64,000 nt of DNA, taken from the NCBI GenBank assembly GCA_014529385.2, contig CM043956.1, positions 88,345,221 through 88,409,220 of the forward strand, read 5' to 3'. The position numbers were made by a program, and so were the translations under genes. This DNA is from Adiantum capillus-veneris (taxonomy: Eukaryota; Streptophyta; Polypodiopsida; Polypodiales; Pteridaceae). Under the pieces are notes generated by a model, which did not search any database, was not told where the DNA came from, and saw nothing but the letters and a program-made list of their open reading frames with translations. Shown piece after piece: positions 23,750-34,859 of the stretch (the stretch's first letter is position 1; every line of letters starts with the position of its first letter).

Positions 23750-25964
23750 TGGAGAAGGGGAATGGGAGAACACGCCCAACAAAAACACAAAGGCCTCTCT
23801 ATAGCTCAGGGTATTCACAACACCCCTATCCTCTCGGAAAACACCTTTAGACACACAACTCACACTAGCACACCACCACCTGTTGGATTGCCATTGCTTA
23901 CACACTCTACAAAACACCACACAAGGCACACCTACTACCACTTCCTATCTCCACCCTTACGCACACTCACAGCCACTCAATCTCACTCTCTCATTCAAAC
24001 GCCATCGGTCTGGGGGGGCACACACTTCCACACTGTCGGCACCGTGGGGGAAACATGAAAGCAGAAGAAAGAGACGGGAGGAAGGGGAAACAACAGTAAG
24101 AAGGGCAACAACGGCTCGATTGCACTCCACAAAACACTTGTACAAAGTCACACTACCATCACCATGGCCATTTACACAAGAAAAATGCAAAGGGCTTTGA
24201 CAGGCAAACTCCTCTGTCCAAAAGCTCCACTTTGGAGGCTTCAAAATGGGCTCCTTAAGGCCAAGAAAAGCCCCTAATTTGATCATTTTTCTGACTTTTA
24301 TAGGGTGGGGGGTTCAATTTGGGAAACTGACCTTCGATTGGTCCATACGACATTGATTTTTGGCATCTCTTGGAAAGAGGGGTACAACCTTTCTTCATCT
24401 GCTCTATTCTTCTCTTTTGCACTTTGGGGGGGGGGCATTAGCGACGTCGCTATTTCCCCCTAGCGTTCTTATTTCTTTATTCTTTTTATCCTTTACCCTA
24501 TGGCCTCAACCTTATACTTCTATACATGCTTGATTTTGACTTATCCTCTCTACGTGACTCCTCCAGCCTTCTTTCCAATTGGTCCCCTCTTTGGTCCATG
24601 CCTTTGCTTTGTCCACTTGGCCCTCACCTTGGCCGGCCTTGGCTTTGCTTTACACCATTTGGAGGCCTCTGGATTCTCTCTCTCTCTGTTGTGGGACTCA
24701 CCTCTTACCTGGGGGGGGAGGCAATAGCGATATCGCTATTTCCCTCTCTCTCCTTCTCAAAATTTCGAGCTTCTAAGAGCTGCGGGAACTATTGTGCCAC
24801 GTCATCACCGCCAACACACCCATGCGGGCGCACGCCTCCTGTGCCACCTGTGCCACCCCGCCTCACCTGCGCGCCTCCTGCGCCACCCCGCCTCGCCAAG
24901 CGCCGCCAAAACCGGCCTGTCTCCGCCTAGGCAGCACCACCTGCACTCGCGCCATGTCCACGAGCTCCCAAGGAGCCCACTCTCCTTCATTATGCCCAAT
25001 AAGAGCTTAGGCCCCTGATTATATACTGTGCATTTCTGCCTTCGTTCTGCGCATGTGGGGTTTGTCCCCCGCCACGTGGCGGTCCCTGGTGTAAGCGGCC
25101 TTCAAGCCCTCACAAAACCCACACTCTAAACTAAAAAAAACCTCATTTTTACTTGCATTGGGTACTCTGCTTTGCCTTGCTCAGTTGCCCTATGCCCACG
25201 CCTTGAAGCCCAACCACCAACCCACCGCATCCACTTTCAAATCCTCTGCCTCCTACCTCATTTTGGGATCTTCAATGCCGTCATTCGAGGCATAAAAAAA
25301 ACCAAAAAGCATATGCAAACCTCCCACTGTAAAATGCTCCCGACTTCCTCTTGCCGACTAAGCATCCAATTGATGTGCAGTCAATTTGTGCTAGCTCCAC
25401 ATGACTGACCCTTCCACCAAAAACCTTGGCAAGGCCAAAACGACGCCAGATGGCACACCTTCCAATGCGGTCAGGTGGGCTCAGACCTGACCCTCGAAAA
25501 ATCTTCAACTGACCATATCTTGCCATCCAAAGCTCCGATTCGTAATCCGAGAAGACCAGCATGCTCCATAACTTGAGCTCTACACATGTATGCACTGACA
25601 TCAGCCCGGGACACCTGTCCCTAGCTGCCCTATCTGTCGGGGAACTGCTACACACTTTACCTTTAAACTGCAATATCTTGAGCACCGGTGCTCCGTTTGA
25701 CAAGGCGTCTGGACCGGCTTCTAGAGCACACTGAGCAATACATTCTCACACATAAAACCCACATCTTCGGCACGTTAGGCCACCAAACTACTTGGCTCTT
25801 TGCAGCACACCTTTGGCCTAAAAAAACCACTTCGAGCATACACCTCCGCTATTGTTGGGTTGCCTAGGGCCTTGGCACCTACCCTAGCCTTTTGCATTGC
25901 ACTCGACTACTGCCTTTGCGTGGCATTGACCATCTCCTATCTCGGACCAACTTTAGCTGCACCA
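23750..25964 (-). repeat. 5' LTR of gag-only element
   Basis: A 2215-bp copy of the 19470-21661 repeat with the same TG...CA ends. The plus-strand purine-rich stretch at 23738-23760 borders it. Numerous substitutions and small indels separate the two LTRs, so the insertion is not recent. Apparent plus-strand frames in it are not genes. Confidence 0.85.
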
Positions 25965-26290
25965 ACGCTGGCAATGCAGAAGGTGTAGAGTTCTTTCTTT
26001 TGAGATGCACAAAGAGAAAACGGATGACAGATTGCATCTTAACAGATAGGTGAAAAAATAAATGTGATAAAAACACTTATTTTGTCACTGGGTGTCATTA
26101 TCAACAGCAAGAGGGGGACCCAAATAACTACACTCTACTTGATGATAGGGGAGTTTCTAACCTGTACTCTCACCTGGTTCGGGCAATCAAGTTTGACATG
26201 CCTTTGGTAGATGCTACCTCAAAAACATATTATTTATCTCTGGAACTACATGAAACCATTTACAATGCCATGCCCTATGAAGCAGCATGA
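25965..26290 (+). pseudogene. Transposase-like gene, exon 2 last part
   Basis: The frame resumes in phase across the LTR-element junction (AVNADA|GNAEGVEFFLLRCTKRKR) and reads to a stop near 26040. After indels it continues from 26111 in one frame as EGDPNNYTLLDDRGVSN, then LYSHLVRAIKFDMPLVDA, then LELHETIYNAMPYEAA, with a stop at 26288-26290. The pieces FFLLRCTKRK and YSHLVRAIKF are the conserved C-terminal signature I remember for this protein type. No polyadenylation signal can be assigned with confidence. Confidence 0.6.
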
Positions 26291-27110
26291 TACCTATTTA
26301 ACACGCTTATATTATGTTCTATATAGCCTTCACCATTCATTACCTCCTTACACATGTTCATTGTGCTATGTATCACATAGCACACAACCACACAGAGCAC
26401 ACAGCATAGAATCACACACATTTGAGATAATGAGGTTACTATTGTGAACATGTTGCACCTTGAAAAAAGTTAGCCAAGATATTTGTCAGAAACGATTGGG
26501 AAGAAAACATTATCAAGAGCATCCCATTCACTTTCTTGATGAATCTTAAGTAAACATGTCTCATTCTTACAATGAATAACTCTCAAGTTAAACATCTCAC
26601 TCTTATGAATAGCTACCCATTGGGTGTTATGGAGTTGTGTACATGCTACTATATGTGATATGTATCCAAGTAATGTGTCAAGATAGTCCATTGTCTCTAC
26701 CTTGGCTATTATGTGTGCTATATTGCAAAAGTGTGTATAATAATAGCCCAATGTCCCTGTCTATGCTATAAGTGTGCCATGTAAAAGGACTCTATTGTAG
26801 TAAGATAGCAACATATGTGCTATATAGTAAAAGTGTGTGTATGACATAGCATAATGTTCCTGTCTATGATATGATGTGTGGCATGTGAAAGAGCTATATT
26901 ACATATTGAGAGCACTATGTGTGCCATATAGTGTAAGTGTGTGTAATAAGAGGCCAATGTCCCTATCTATGCTATTATGTCATAGTATTTCTTGCAGTAT
27001 GAGTGCTATATAGCATAACTATGTGTAATAATAGCCCGATGGTCCTGTCTATGCTATTATGTGTGCCATATAGCAGGACTCTATCAGAGTATGACAACAT
27101 CATATCACCA
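26291..27110. repeat. Patch of duplicated intron pieces from both neighbouring genes
   Basis: 26345-26455 matches 38766-38882 (intron of the minus-strand gene) in the same orientation. 26472-27105 matches 16044-16655: the last part of exon 1 and the first 540 bases of the intron of the transposase-like gene. The splice donor of this second copy is changed to TTAAGTAAAC. The patch sits exactly between the 3' ends of the two convergent genes. Confidence 0.8.
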
Positions 27111-27249
27111 AAATAAAATTACATCATTCAATCATTAAGTTTAGAGAACTTTGAACATGTCAATTTTTTGTATAGTAATCGCAAGTACATTCAGTGCGCA
27201 AAATGTTGTATACATGATTCCATAATCACAATCAACCTTCCCTACATAC

Positions 27250-27979
27250 TTATCGTTGACTTCTATAATGGCTGATGACACGAGCAGACACTATGTCCGA
27301 AGGATTTTCAAACTGGTTCATCTTTGCATAAGCATTAGGGCTGGGTGAGACTGTCCACTCGACTAACCAAGGGAACAATGTGCTAACCACGTAAATTGGG
27401 AACTGACAAATCTCTGCTAGTTCAAAATGAAGCAGGACAGACCCAAGTCCCGGGAGGGTTGAGCAGACACTTGTAGAGTGTGTCATCCACCACCAGTGTA
27501 TTATCAGAGTTGAACTTAGGATAGTGCTTCCAAAAGTCTTTCAAACACTTGAAAAATATGGGCTTTGCGTTATCTCTAGATGTAGGGATCCCAGGAACTT
27601 CATTTAGCTTGAGGCTCGCCTCTCTACACCCCTCTTGACTGATAATATCGAGGAAAAGTTGTTTGTTCAGCTTAGGAAAGCATGCACTCAAAGCAAGTGC
27701 TAGATTGTCCTGGGTCATGCAGCTCCATAGTGCAACTTGTGCTCTTTGCAATAGTGCATGCAAAAAGATTGATGCATTGGGCTTGACCACATATTCAAAT
27801 TGCATCTTTCTTGTAGCATTTGGCCCAGTGACTACCTGATACCTTGATCTTGCCCAATCAGGAGTACTGCTTCTCGCTATTCCTTTGTAGAAGGAGACTT
27901 TGTACCTCCTTATGAGAAGCCCATTCACATCCAGTATGATGCATACATTGTCCCTTATCTTCTTGTCCTTACAAGACAC
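27250..27979 (-). pseudogene. C-terminal FCP1/NIF-like phosphatase domain
   Basis: The frame from 27979 reads VCIILDVNGLLIRRYKVSFY, the position of the catalytic D-x-D-x-T/V motif. It has D-V-N-G-L, a variant I associate with a plant branch of the family. Further on come ALWSCMTQDNLALAL, PIFFKCLKDFWKHYPKFN, and NTLVVDDTLYKCLLNPPGTW, the conserved second aspartate block. A frameshift near 27430 moves to LAEICQFPIYVVSTLFPWLV, and the protein ends at 27250. With N in place of the second Asp the general acid would be missing, so catalysis is doubtful. The domain is about 240 residues, normal for the family. Confidence 0.7.
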
Positions 27980-28619
27980 AAGAGGCAGTGCAAAAATCTA
28001 TACTAGCATTACCACAAGACACTCTGGCTCTCTTGCCTCTCATATTCATGTCCATTTTCAGCCTCTTTATCAGAATTCTTTGTACGTGACTCATTTGTAT
28101 CTGTAGCAGCCGCTCGACCCATAGGGACCTCTAGACTTTTACCTTTGGTATTCCCAACAATGGGATATGTACAAAACTCACTTGTATCATGTGTAACTTC
28201 CTATTTCGTGTCCGCAGCAGACATGAAATGTTCTCCCATTGCCTCTCCCAATTGAGCTACTCTGTCATCAGTGGGCACCTCTGTGCCTTTCCCTGCCTCA
28301 TTGTTTTGCTCTATAAATGCCTCAGTTGTATTATGTGTATTTGAATCTTTCATGTCCGTAGCAGCCACGACAACTTCTCCCAATTCCTCTCTGGATTGAA
28401 CTGCTCTGTCACCTCCTCAGTTGTGTCGACAGAAGCTGCGACATCACCATTACCCACTGTTGAGCCTATTCTAGGTACTCTCTTAGTGAGGTCCTCCTCA
28501 CCCAAGCCTCCCATATCTTCAACAGTGGAATCTGTACCACTTGCCTCCTCTGCATCAACAATGTCAGACAAACCACCTCGGCTTGGGCTGTGACATCACT
28601 TGCATCCATTGCCTCACGT
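27980..28619 (-). pseudogene. Acidic linker before the phosphatase domain
   Basis: Minus-strand frames 28571-28350 and 28383-28201 are open and rich in Glu, Asp, Thr and Val, with pieces such as DIVDAEEASGTDSTVEDMGG and EQNNEAGKGTEVPTDD. They overlap by a frame change. Stops interrupt 28140-27980. They continue the acidic repeats on the other side of the retrotransposon: TEDTRGMGEE-type codons at 35740-35790 resemble TVEDMGGLGEE here. This supports one gene split by the insertion. Confidence 0.5.
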
Positions 28620-29476
28620 TGTTGGGAAACAAGCAAACTGAAACACCTCTATAGCGATGTCACCCAAGAGCGTTGAAAGATAACTACAAGACACAAAAAT
28701 ATTTGCCAAATCCTTTTGAAACACCACAAGTCCAATAAGAGTAGACCCTTGGGAATTTACTAGCCGTCGCCCACCCAAGAGACTATGTCACATAGGAGCA
28801 AAACCCTGTCAAAGCATGGATTTACAGCACACGCCGACCAATGCAGATGAAGACAAGAGCCTCTCCTTTCACAATCAATCATCACAAACCCATAACTTCA
28901 ACATCAATTCCACAATTCATAGATACATGCCCTCCCAATTTGCCACTAGGCTGCCATAGCCATAACCCTGCAGAGAACTAGTCGTAACCTCATGAGCACA
29001 ACTCTAATTGGGGCACTTTAAAGCTTGATAAGAAGCTTGAAAAATGAGTGGAAAGAAAGCTTAAGATGACAGAAATTGATTCCATATGCCCCCATGAGCA
29101 AAATTGACGCAAACAGAGAGCTGTCTCAGCACGACTACACGTAGAGAAGGCTAGTCGGGGCAAAAAACTGCATCCAAGAGCACCAAGGAGACACAACGAG
29201 CTAAAACCTGCAAATTTCTAATCTTTTGCTGAAATTTTTTAAGTTTTTACATGAGTTTTAGTTATATACAAGGCTCACTTCCAAAAACTCACTCACGGGC
29301 ACTTACAGTAGCCCGACAGCTATCACTAGACTAGCGACTTGCAGTGCATGTACATGTGCTTGCTAAAGCAAGCTACAAAACCCACAAAAAGAAATCCCAC
29401 ATGCCCTTTTGACATCGGGCGTCATGTCCGTATGTACAAATTTTCAAAAAACGGAGTGTCAGAAATGCGCCCAACA
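28620..29476 (-). repeat. 3' LTR of dual-RNase-H element
   Basis: An 857-bp repeat, TGTTGGGAAAC to GCGCCCAACA on the plus strand, almost identical to 34860-35729. Short open frames inside are not genes. Confidence 0.95.
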
Positions 29477-29503
29477 TAGTTTGCCACACCCCAGCCTGCT
29501 AGA

Positions 29504-30301
29504 TCATTCATGATCAGCAGCACAAAAGAGATCATGTAAACCACATGAGGGAGTCTTCACTTCATCTTCATCCTTAACCACATGATCAGAAAATTCTTCA
29601 AAAGAAGGCTCATCCTCAATCACAGTCATCAACCTTGCAATATACTTCAACCTGTAGCCATTCACACGTGCTTTATGTGGGGTACCATCCAAGTCAGCAA
29701 GCTGATATGTGCCATTTGGAAACCTGTTTAAGACCAAGAAAGGACCTTTCCACTTGATTTGAAATTTCTTTTGAAAAGTTATATCAAGCTTACTATTGTA
29801 ACGAAGCACCATGTCACCCTTCTTGATGTCCTTGTTCTTTACCTTCTCATGATTGTTCTTCAAGACCTGCTCATAATGCTCAAAAGCTAACACCCTATCC
29901 AATTGTACACATTGAAAATATAAAAGTCTTTCCTTGAATGCATCATTGGGCTCTTCTTTGGGATTTAGCATCATCTTCAAGGCTGGTATCTCCACCTCAA
30001 TAGGAAGTAAAGCCTCTTTGCCAAAAACTAGATGGAAGGGAGAAAAACCAGTACCTGATTTGATGGCAGTCCTATAAGCCCATAGAGCACAAGGTAGCTC
30101 TAAATCCCAAGTCTTCACATTGTTTCTTTTCATCTTTGTAATCATCCTTATGATCTCTCCATTAAACCTCTCATTCATGCCATTGCATTGGGGATAATAT
30201 GGAGTAGTAAACCTGCGATGCACATGAAGCTTCTCACATAGATAATCCACCAACTCTCCCTTGAAACCTGGACCCTTGTCAGAAAGAAACTCCAATGGCA
30301 T
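29504..30301 (-). pseudogene. Integrase C-terminal half of dual-RNase-H element
   Basis: The frame reads MPLEFLSDKGPGFKGEL, where SDKGPGF replaces the usual SDNGxEF around the second catalytic Asp. It continues TTPYYPQCNGMNERFNGEI, with the catalytic Glu, then ALWAYRTAIKSGTGFSPFHL and the C-terminal region with GPFLVLNRFPNGTYQLAD. It continues from the frame at 30314-31582 across a single TGA at about 30311-30313. No chromodomain is recognisable. The enzyme would insert element cDNA into the genome; the single stop and a likely N-to-K change argue against function. Confidence 0.8.
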
Positions 30302-30313
30302 GCCAAATTTGCA

Positions 30314-31582
30314 TCAAATATCTTCATATATGAATAAGGAAACATCTTTACTCGTGATGTGCTTAACAGCTTTGGCTTCCGCCCACCTCGTTAGATAGTC
30401 AACACCAGTAAGTATGTAACATTGGCCTCTAGCTGTCATAGGTAGAGGACCTATTGCATCAATACCCCACTTCTCAAACACATCATAAGCCACAATGGTG
30501 CCTCGTATTTCTGATTTGAGAACCCTATTTTCCATGCTTTGACACTCTTTACAAGACTTGCACCAATGATGAACAGCACGTTGAACACTTGGCCACACAT
30601 AACCCTCCTGCAAGACTTTATGCAAAGTGATCTTTGAAGCAAAGTGACCACCACAAGAACCCTCATGATTCTCCTCTATAATTTTGTAAATTTCCTCTTT
30701 CCAAGGCACTTTTCTCATCACAAGATCAGGCCCCTTCATATACAAGGCATCACCAAGTAGCACATACCTTTTGGCACGACGTAGGAAGGCGTACTTTTTT
30801 GTCTTCTCCAACTCTGATGGAAGCATACCTATTTGTAGAAACTCTTCCTCACTCTCTAAAGATTCCCTTCCCAAATAAAGAGGAGAAACAGTCCTTATCA
30901 CATACAATTGCCCAATTGAAGCTTGCGTTGCACCATGTGCTTCTTCATTTTGAGACCTGTCCACATGCCTTAAACTCCAAGCTTCAAAATGCTTAAGCAG
31001 ATTCTTCACTTGAAAACACATATTTTTCAGCCTTGGATTCTTACTTTGCCACACCCCAAGTACTTGCTTAACCACCAAAAGAGCATCACCTCTTACCCTC
31101 ACACGATGGATGCCAAGCTCAAGGCAAAGGTTGAGACCTTTCTCCAAAGTAGCATACTCAGCTTCATTGTTGCTTTGTGCTGTAAGCTTCAAACTCCTTT
31201 TAGTTACCAAAGCACCTTGAGGATCATAAAGTACCACACCTCCTGAAGCTTCACCATGTGATTTCCTATAAGAGCCATCAAAAAACAATAGATAGGCATT
31301 GTCTATGTTAGGAGCTTCCATGTGTTGCTTCTTCACTGCATCCTCCTTAAGAAGAAGAGGGCTTTCCTTATAGGTAAGCAAATCAGCCAATGTAGCCCTT
31401 GTACTCTCCTCAACAAGAAAAGAGAATTGGAATTTCTGTAGATCCACAATCCACTTCATGAGCCTCTTTGACAAAGTAGGGCTATTCACCAATTGAGGTA
31501 GAAGAGTGTAGCTAGTGAGGAATGTGAATGGTTTAGGGAGAAGGTAGTGCCTAAACCTTCTACATGCATAAATCACACTCAC
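30314..31582 (-). pseudogene. RNase H, second RNase H and integrase N-terminal half
   Basis: The frame first gives the end of the gypsy RNase H (RRFRHYLLPKPFTFLTSY, LTYKE). From about residue 105 comes a second RNase H: LLFFDGSYRKSHGEASGGVV, then NNEAEYATLEKGL, then VRGDALLVVKQVLGVW, then HVDRSQNEEAHG, with the D-E-D-D type acidic residues present. From about residue 310 there is an integrase zinc finger (H-x(n)-H, C-x2-C: CKSCKEC) and the first catalytic Asp region WGIDAIGPLP, then TGVDYLTRWAEAKAV. The gene stays open for 422 codons, the longest intact frame in the window. Confidence 0.85.
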
Positions 31583-31596
31583 CTAATGAGCTCCAC

Positions 31597-32640
31597 CTAA
31601 GTATAGCCTCTTTCCACCTTTAGCTTCACCCTGCTAGCACAATAGATAGGCTTCATGTAGTGGGAATTGTTACCTCGTTGAAGAAGCATAGCTCCAATAG
31701 CATCCTCACCTACTGATGGATTCACATAAAAATCCTTATCCCAGTTAGGAGCTTGCATAGCAGGAAGAGAACCAAGAACCTCTTTGATACCTTGAAAAAC
31801 CTCTTCACATTCATTTGTCCATTGTAGAGGATCCAACCTTGCTACTTGTTGTAGAGGATAAATAAGTTTAGAGGACAAAGGAATGAACCTTGCCATATAC
31901 TTCACCTTTTGAATAAAAGTAGAAAGTTGCTTTGTATCTTTAGGTGATGGGAGGAGCACCAAAGCCTTCACTTTGTTAGGATCTGCTTCAATCCCATTCT
32001 CTGAGATCATATGCCCCAAAAACTTCACTCTTGGTTGAGCAAGATGACACTTCTTTGGGTTGAGTTGACCTCCACTTTCATCATATTGCTTCAATGACAT
32101 CCCAAGCTTTGCACAATAATCCTTTCTAGAGCTATAAACACAAAAGTCATCAATAAGATCCTTCACAAACTTACCAAGAAAGGGAGAGAACACCTTGTTG
32201 ACGCGCTTTTGATACCACGCACAGCCATTCATAAGACCAAAAGGAAGTACACAATAAAAAAATCATCCCCATGGCGTGATAAATGTGGTCTTCTTTAGAT
32301 CTTCCAAAGCCAAGGTGAGCTGAAAATATCCAGAGAATCCATCACATACGCTATACCTCTCATGCCCTGCAATAGAATCAAGTATGTCATCTATGAAAGG
32401 AAGAGGGTATGGATCCCTCTTCATGGCTGCGTTTAGAGGCTTAAAATCAACACATATCCTCCACTTTCAATCCTTATTGGGTGTGACAAAAATAGGACTC
32501 ACCCATTCTGCAGTGCTCATAGGACATATGAAACCTGCTTCAAGAAGCTTGTCTACCTCTTCCTTTAAAGCATTAAGTTGTACCTGTCCCATTCTCCTTA
32601 GCTTTTGGCGTACGGGCTGAGCTCCTTCCTTGATTGGAAT
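31597..32640 (-). pseudogene. Reverse transcriptase of dual-RNase-H element
   Basis: Pieces in order are VRQKLRRMGQVQLNALKEEV, LLEAGFICPMSTAEWVSPIF, then (32466-32233, with stops) CVDFKPLNAAMKRDPYPLPF and the DGFSGYFQL region. From 32232 comes NGCAWYQKRVNKVF, LIDDFCVYS (the Y-x-D-D motif, with the first residue changed to Leu), CHLAQPRVKFLGHMISENGI and the thumb/connection. These are the conserved Ty3/gypsy RT blocks in correct order. Stops at the block junctions disable it. Confidence 0.85.
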
Positions 32641-33528
32641 GTGGATTTCCTCTCCCTTAAAGCCTCTAATTTCCTCATAAGAAGTGATGAATAAATGGGG
32701 AAATTGTTGTATCATATGTAGGTACTCACCCTTCTCATGACTAGTCAAGTCGGGAGACAACATACCTTGTATCAGCTCCTGTTTGACATTAGGTTGAACT
32801 TTGGGTTGCATCCGCTCTTCAATTTGCTCATAAGGACCAGAGATATCCTCATTCTCCATAAGGCCAATAAATCTTTGTTTCTCATCATGCTCTTCTTCAA
32901 GAAACAAGGAGGAAACATCTAGATCACTATCGCTACTATCTTCCACCTCACTGCCATCATCCCCATTGTCTTCTTCTTCACTTGAGGACTCTTCTTCATC
33001 ACTTTTCTCATCAAAATAAGCATGCAAAGATTGCTTGCTAGCCATGTCAAACCTCTTCTTATCACCCCTTCTATTGTAGAGAGTGATGGTACCATGTCCC
33101 CAATCCTGTATAGCTTTGGTTGCCTGTAACCATGGTCTTCCAAGGATGAGAGGGAAAACACCAATACCTGCGGGCATAACATGGAAATTGACCAGCACTT
33201 TAACATCAAATACATCCACCTCCAAGTCCTTTACAACTCCCAAGCACCTCACCCTTGATTGGTTGGCAAGATTTATGCGAAAACCTGAATTCTTCACCAT
33301 GTTGAGTCCCAACTTTGATACACAAGCTTGAGTAATAACACATACCTGTGCACCTCTATCAATATAAGCCTCTCCAATGCACTTCCTCTTATGCCATGCA
33401 TCCATAGTAGGGAATATATCAGGTAGCTCATTCAAAGATAGGACTCTCACTGACCCCCTTGTATGCTCCTTCTTCACGGGGTTGACTACGTGCTTCCATT
33501 GCCTCTTTAACTTGGGACACATCTCCAT
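32641..33528 (-). pseudogene. Protease region of dual-RNase-H element
   Basis: One frame is open from 33528 through the start of RT at 32467. It contains GEAYIDRGAQVCVITQACVS near 33355, where the catalytic triplet reads D-R-G instead of D-T/S-G, and PLILGRPWLQATKAIQDWG near 33140, the second protease block. An acidic Ser/Glu/Asp-rich linker (33000-32910) follows. Change of the catalytic-loop Thr/Ser to Arg should block activity. It continues in one frame with the RT fingers, as in other gypsy Pol proteins. Confidence 0.8.
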
Positions 33529-34859
33529 GAGTTTCCCAAAGGTAACATCAACCTTCTACCCACCAAATCAGCCCTAAAACTATAATTTGGTTGCCCTTCT
33601 CCCAAAGGAAAGTCGGATGCATTGTAATGTTTCCTGGGCTTTCTCTTCTTCTTCTCTTTACCTATACCTGTTTCAACCCGTTTCCCTCTTTTATGGCTAG
33701 GACTTGCATCACTCATGTCATGATCTCTTGTAACCCTCTTACCTACAGGCATGACCATAGCTCCCAAATCATCCTCTTTCTTCTCCAAATGAATTATGAT
33801 TACCACTTTTGTTTTTCCCTTCTCTTCTGCTGTCAATCCACTTGGTCCTGCTTCCCCTTTAATCTCAATACCATAATCTTGAGCTCGAGAAGGAATTTGT
33901 GGAGGAAGAGGAAACATGTCGCCACCCATTCTCTTTGGCTTGTCACATTGAGGGCTTTTATGACCCCATTCACCACAATTTTAGCATTGAAACATATCCC
34001 CTCTTCCAGCCATGCCTTTTCCTCTACCACCTGTATAACCCTCATTGCTTCCATAACCACGTCCATATCCATAACTTTGACCTCTTACAGCTCCCATCAT
34101 ATGCACACTAAGATTCTTCATAATACCTACAACCTCTTGCATCTCCTTGCGAAAGGTATTCACATCATGAGAAGCTTGTTGATCATAACATGGCTCCCTG
34201 ATGAGGACCATTGGTTACTCTACCGCTTTCACTTCAAGCTTTGGCTCGACATTGATTCCAAGTGATGAAGACGCTCTGCTTTCCACTCTTTATTCTTTGC
34301 AATTTCAACTGCCTCCTCAAAGGTCCTTGGTTGCTTAAGCTCCAACTTCAAACGTAGGTTACTCCTCAAGCTTGCAAGAAACCCGTCCTTCTTCAACATA
34401 CATGGAGGAATTTCAGCCCCCAAAGATGTACACCACTTTGCCCATAACGCATTGACTGCCTTGACAAAGTCTTCTATGGTTTGGCCTTCATCTTGTACTA
34501 AGCCTTGAATAGACTGCCATACCTTTTGTGGGTCTTCCACCTGTTGAAAGTGTGTAAGAAAAGCATGTCTTAACATTTCATAAGTCATAACTTGAGGAGG
34601 TTGGGCTGATTGTAGCTCCTTTTTGTAGCCTTCCAACCATTCCCTAGAATCTCCCTTCAAACAGAAGTAGAAGATTCGTACCACCAACGCTGGGTCTTGC
34701 TTGTTAGCAAGAAGGCAAGAAAACTCCATTCTCTCAATGAAAGCTTTGGAACTTTCATTTGATTTCCCACTAAACTCCAAAAAATTAAATGCCATGTCTT
34801 CAAAACCTATAAACTGAAGGTTACTTGAAGCGATTCCTTGGTGGCGGGCACCAAAACAC
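33507..34859 (-). pseudogene. Gag of dual-RNase-H element
   Basis: The first plausible Met is at 34795 (MAFNFLEFSGKSNESSKAFI); the frame is open upstream through the primer site to the LTR. The capsid core reads FYFCLKGDSREWLEGYKKEL and LRHAFLTHFQ. After 34229 the frame shifts to a Gly/Arg-rich stretch and a zinc knuckle near 33987-33945 that reads C-stop-N-C-GEWGHKSPQC, so a TAA has replaced one knuckle codon. A charged region with RKHYNASDFPLGEG (33640-33600) leads to the protease frame. It would package the RNA; the frame breaks show it is dead. Confidence 0.75.
34840..34853 (-). promoter_or_regulatory. Primer-binding site of dual-RNase-H element
   Basis: TGGTGCCCGCCACC begins 6 bases inside the 5' LTR boundary (minus-strand sense). 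It is at the expected position for the tRNA primer, and TGG pairs with tRNA CCA. The tRNA is not identified. Confidence 0.5.

Larger units (their letters stand above)
19470..25964 (-). mobile_element. Gag-only LTR retrotransposon (TR-GAG-like)
   Basis: Two long direct repeats (19470-21661 and 23750-25964) with TG...CA ends flank 2.1 kb of internal sequence. A 4-bp target duplication ACGC lies on both sides (19466-19469 and 25965-25968). The internal region codes on the minus strand for a Gag-like protein and an acidic tail but has no protease, reverse transcriptase or integrase. That matches non-autonomous gag-only elements, which borrow enzymes from relatives. The 5' LTR is therefore the right-hand copy. 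The element is inserted head-on in exon 2 of the transposase-like gene. Confidence 0.8.
15659..26290 (+). pseudogene. Transposase-like gene, two exons, twice interrupted
   Basis: This entry spans the whole gene; the parts are listed separately. Exon 1 is 15659-16114, the intron 16115-17153, and exon 2 runs from 17154 to the stop at 26288-26290, in three pieces (17154-18316, 19074-19469, 25965-26290). Two mobile elements lie between the pieces. Deleting each insertion plus one target-site copy keeps the codons in phase: AGC TCT TAT | GCA CAA TCC at the first and GCA GAC GCT | GGC AAT GCA at the second. The protein has a Cys-rich segment, then the motifs VDFAEN, YISDD, WSNGATSQFK and FFGSGHGMGRHDGVGAMIKR. 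I recognise this pattern from transposon-derived proteins of plants and animals, probably DDE-type, but I cannot name the superfamily. Several stops and frameshifts show the gene is dead. Confidence 0.7.
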
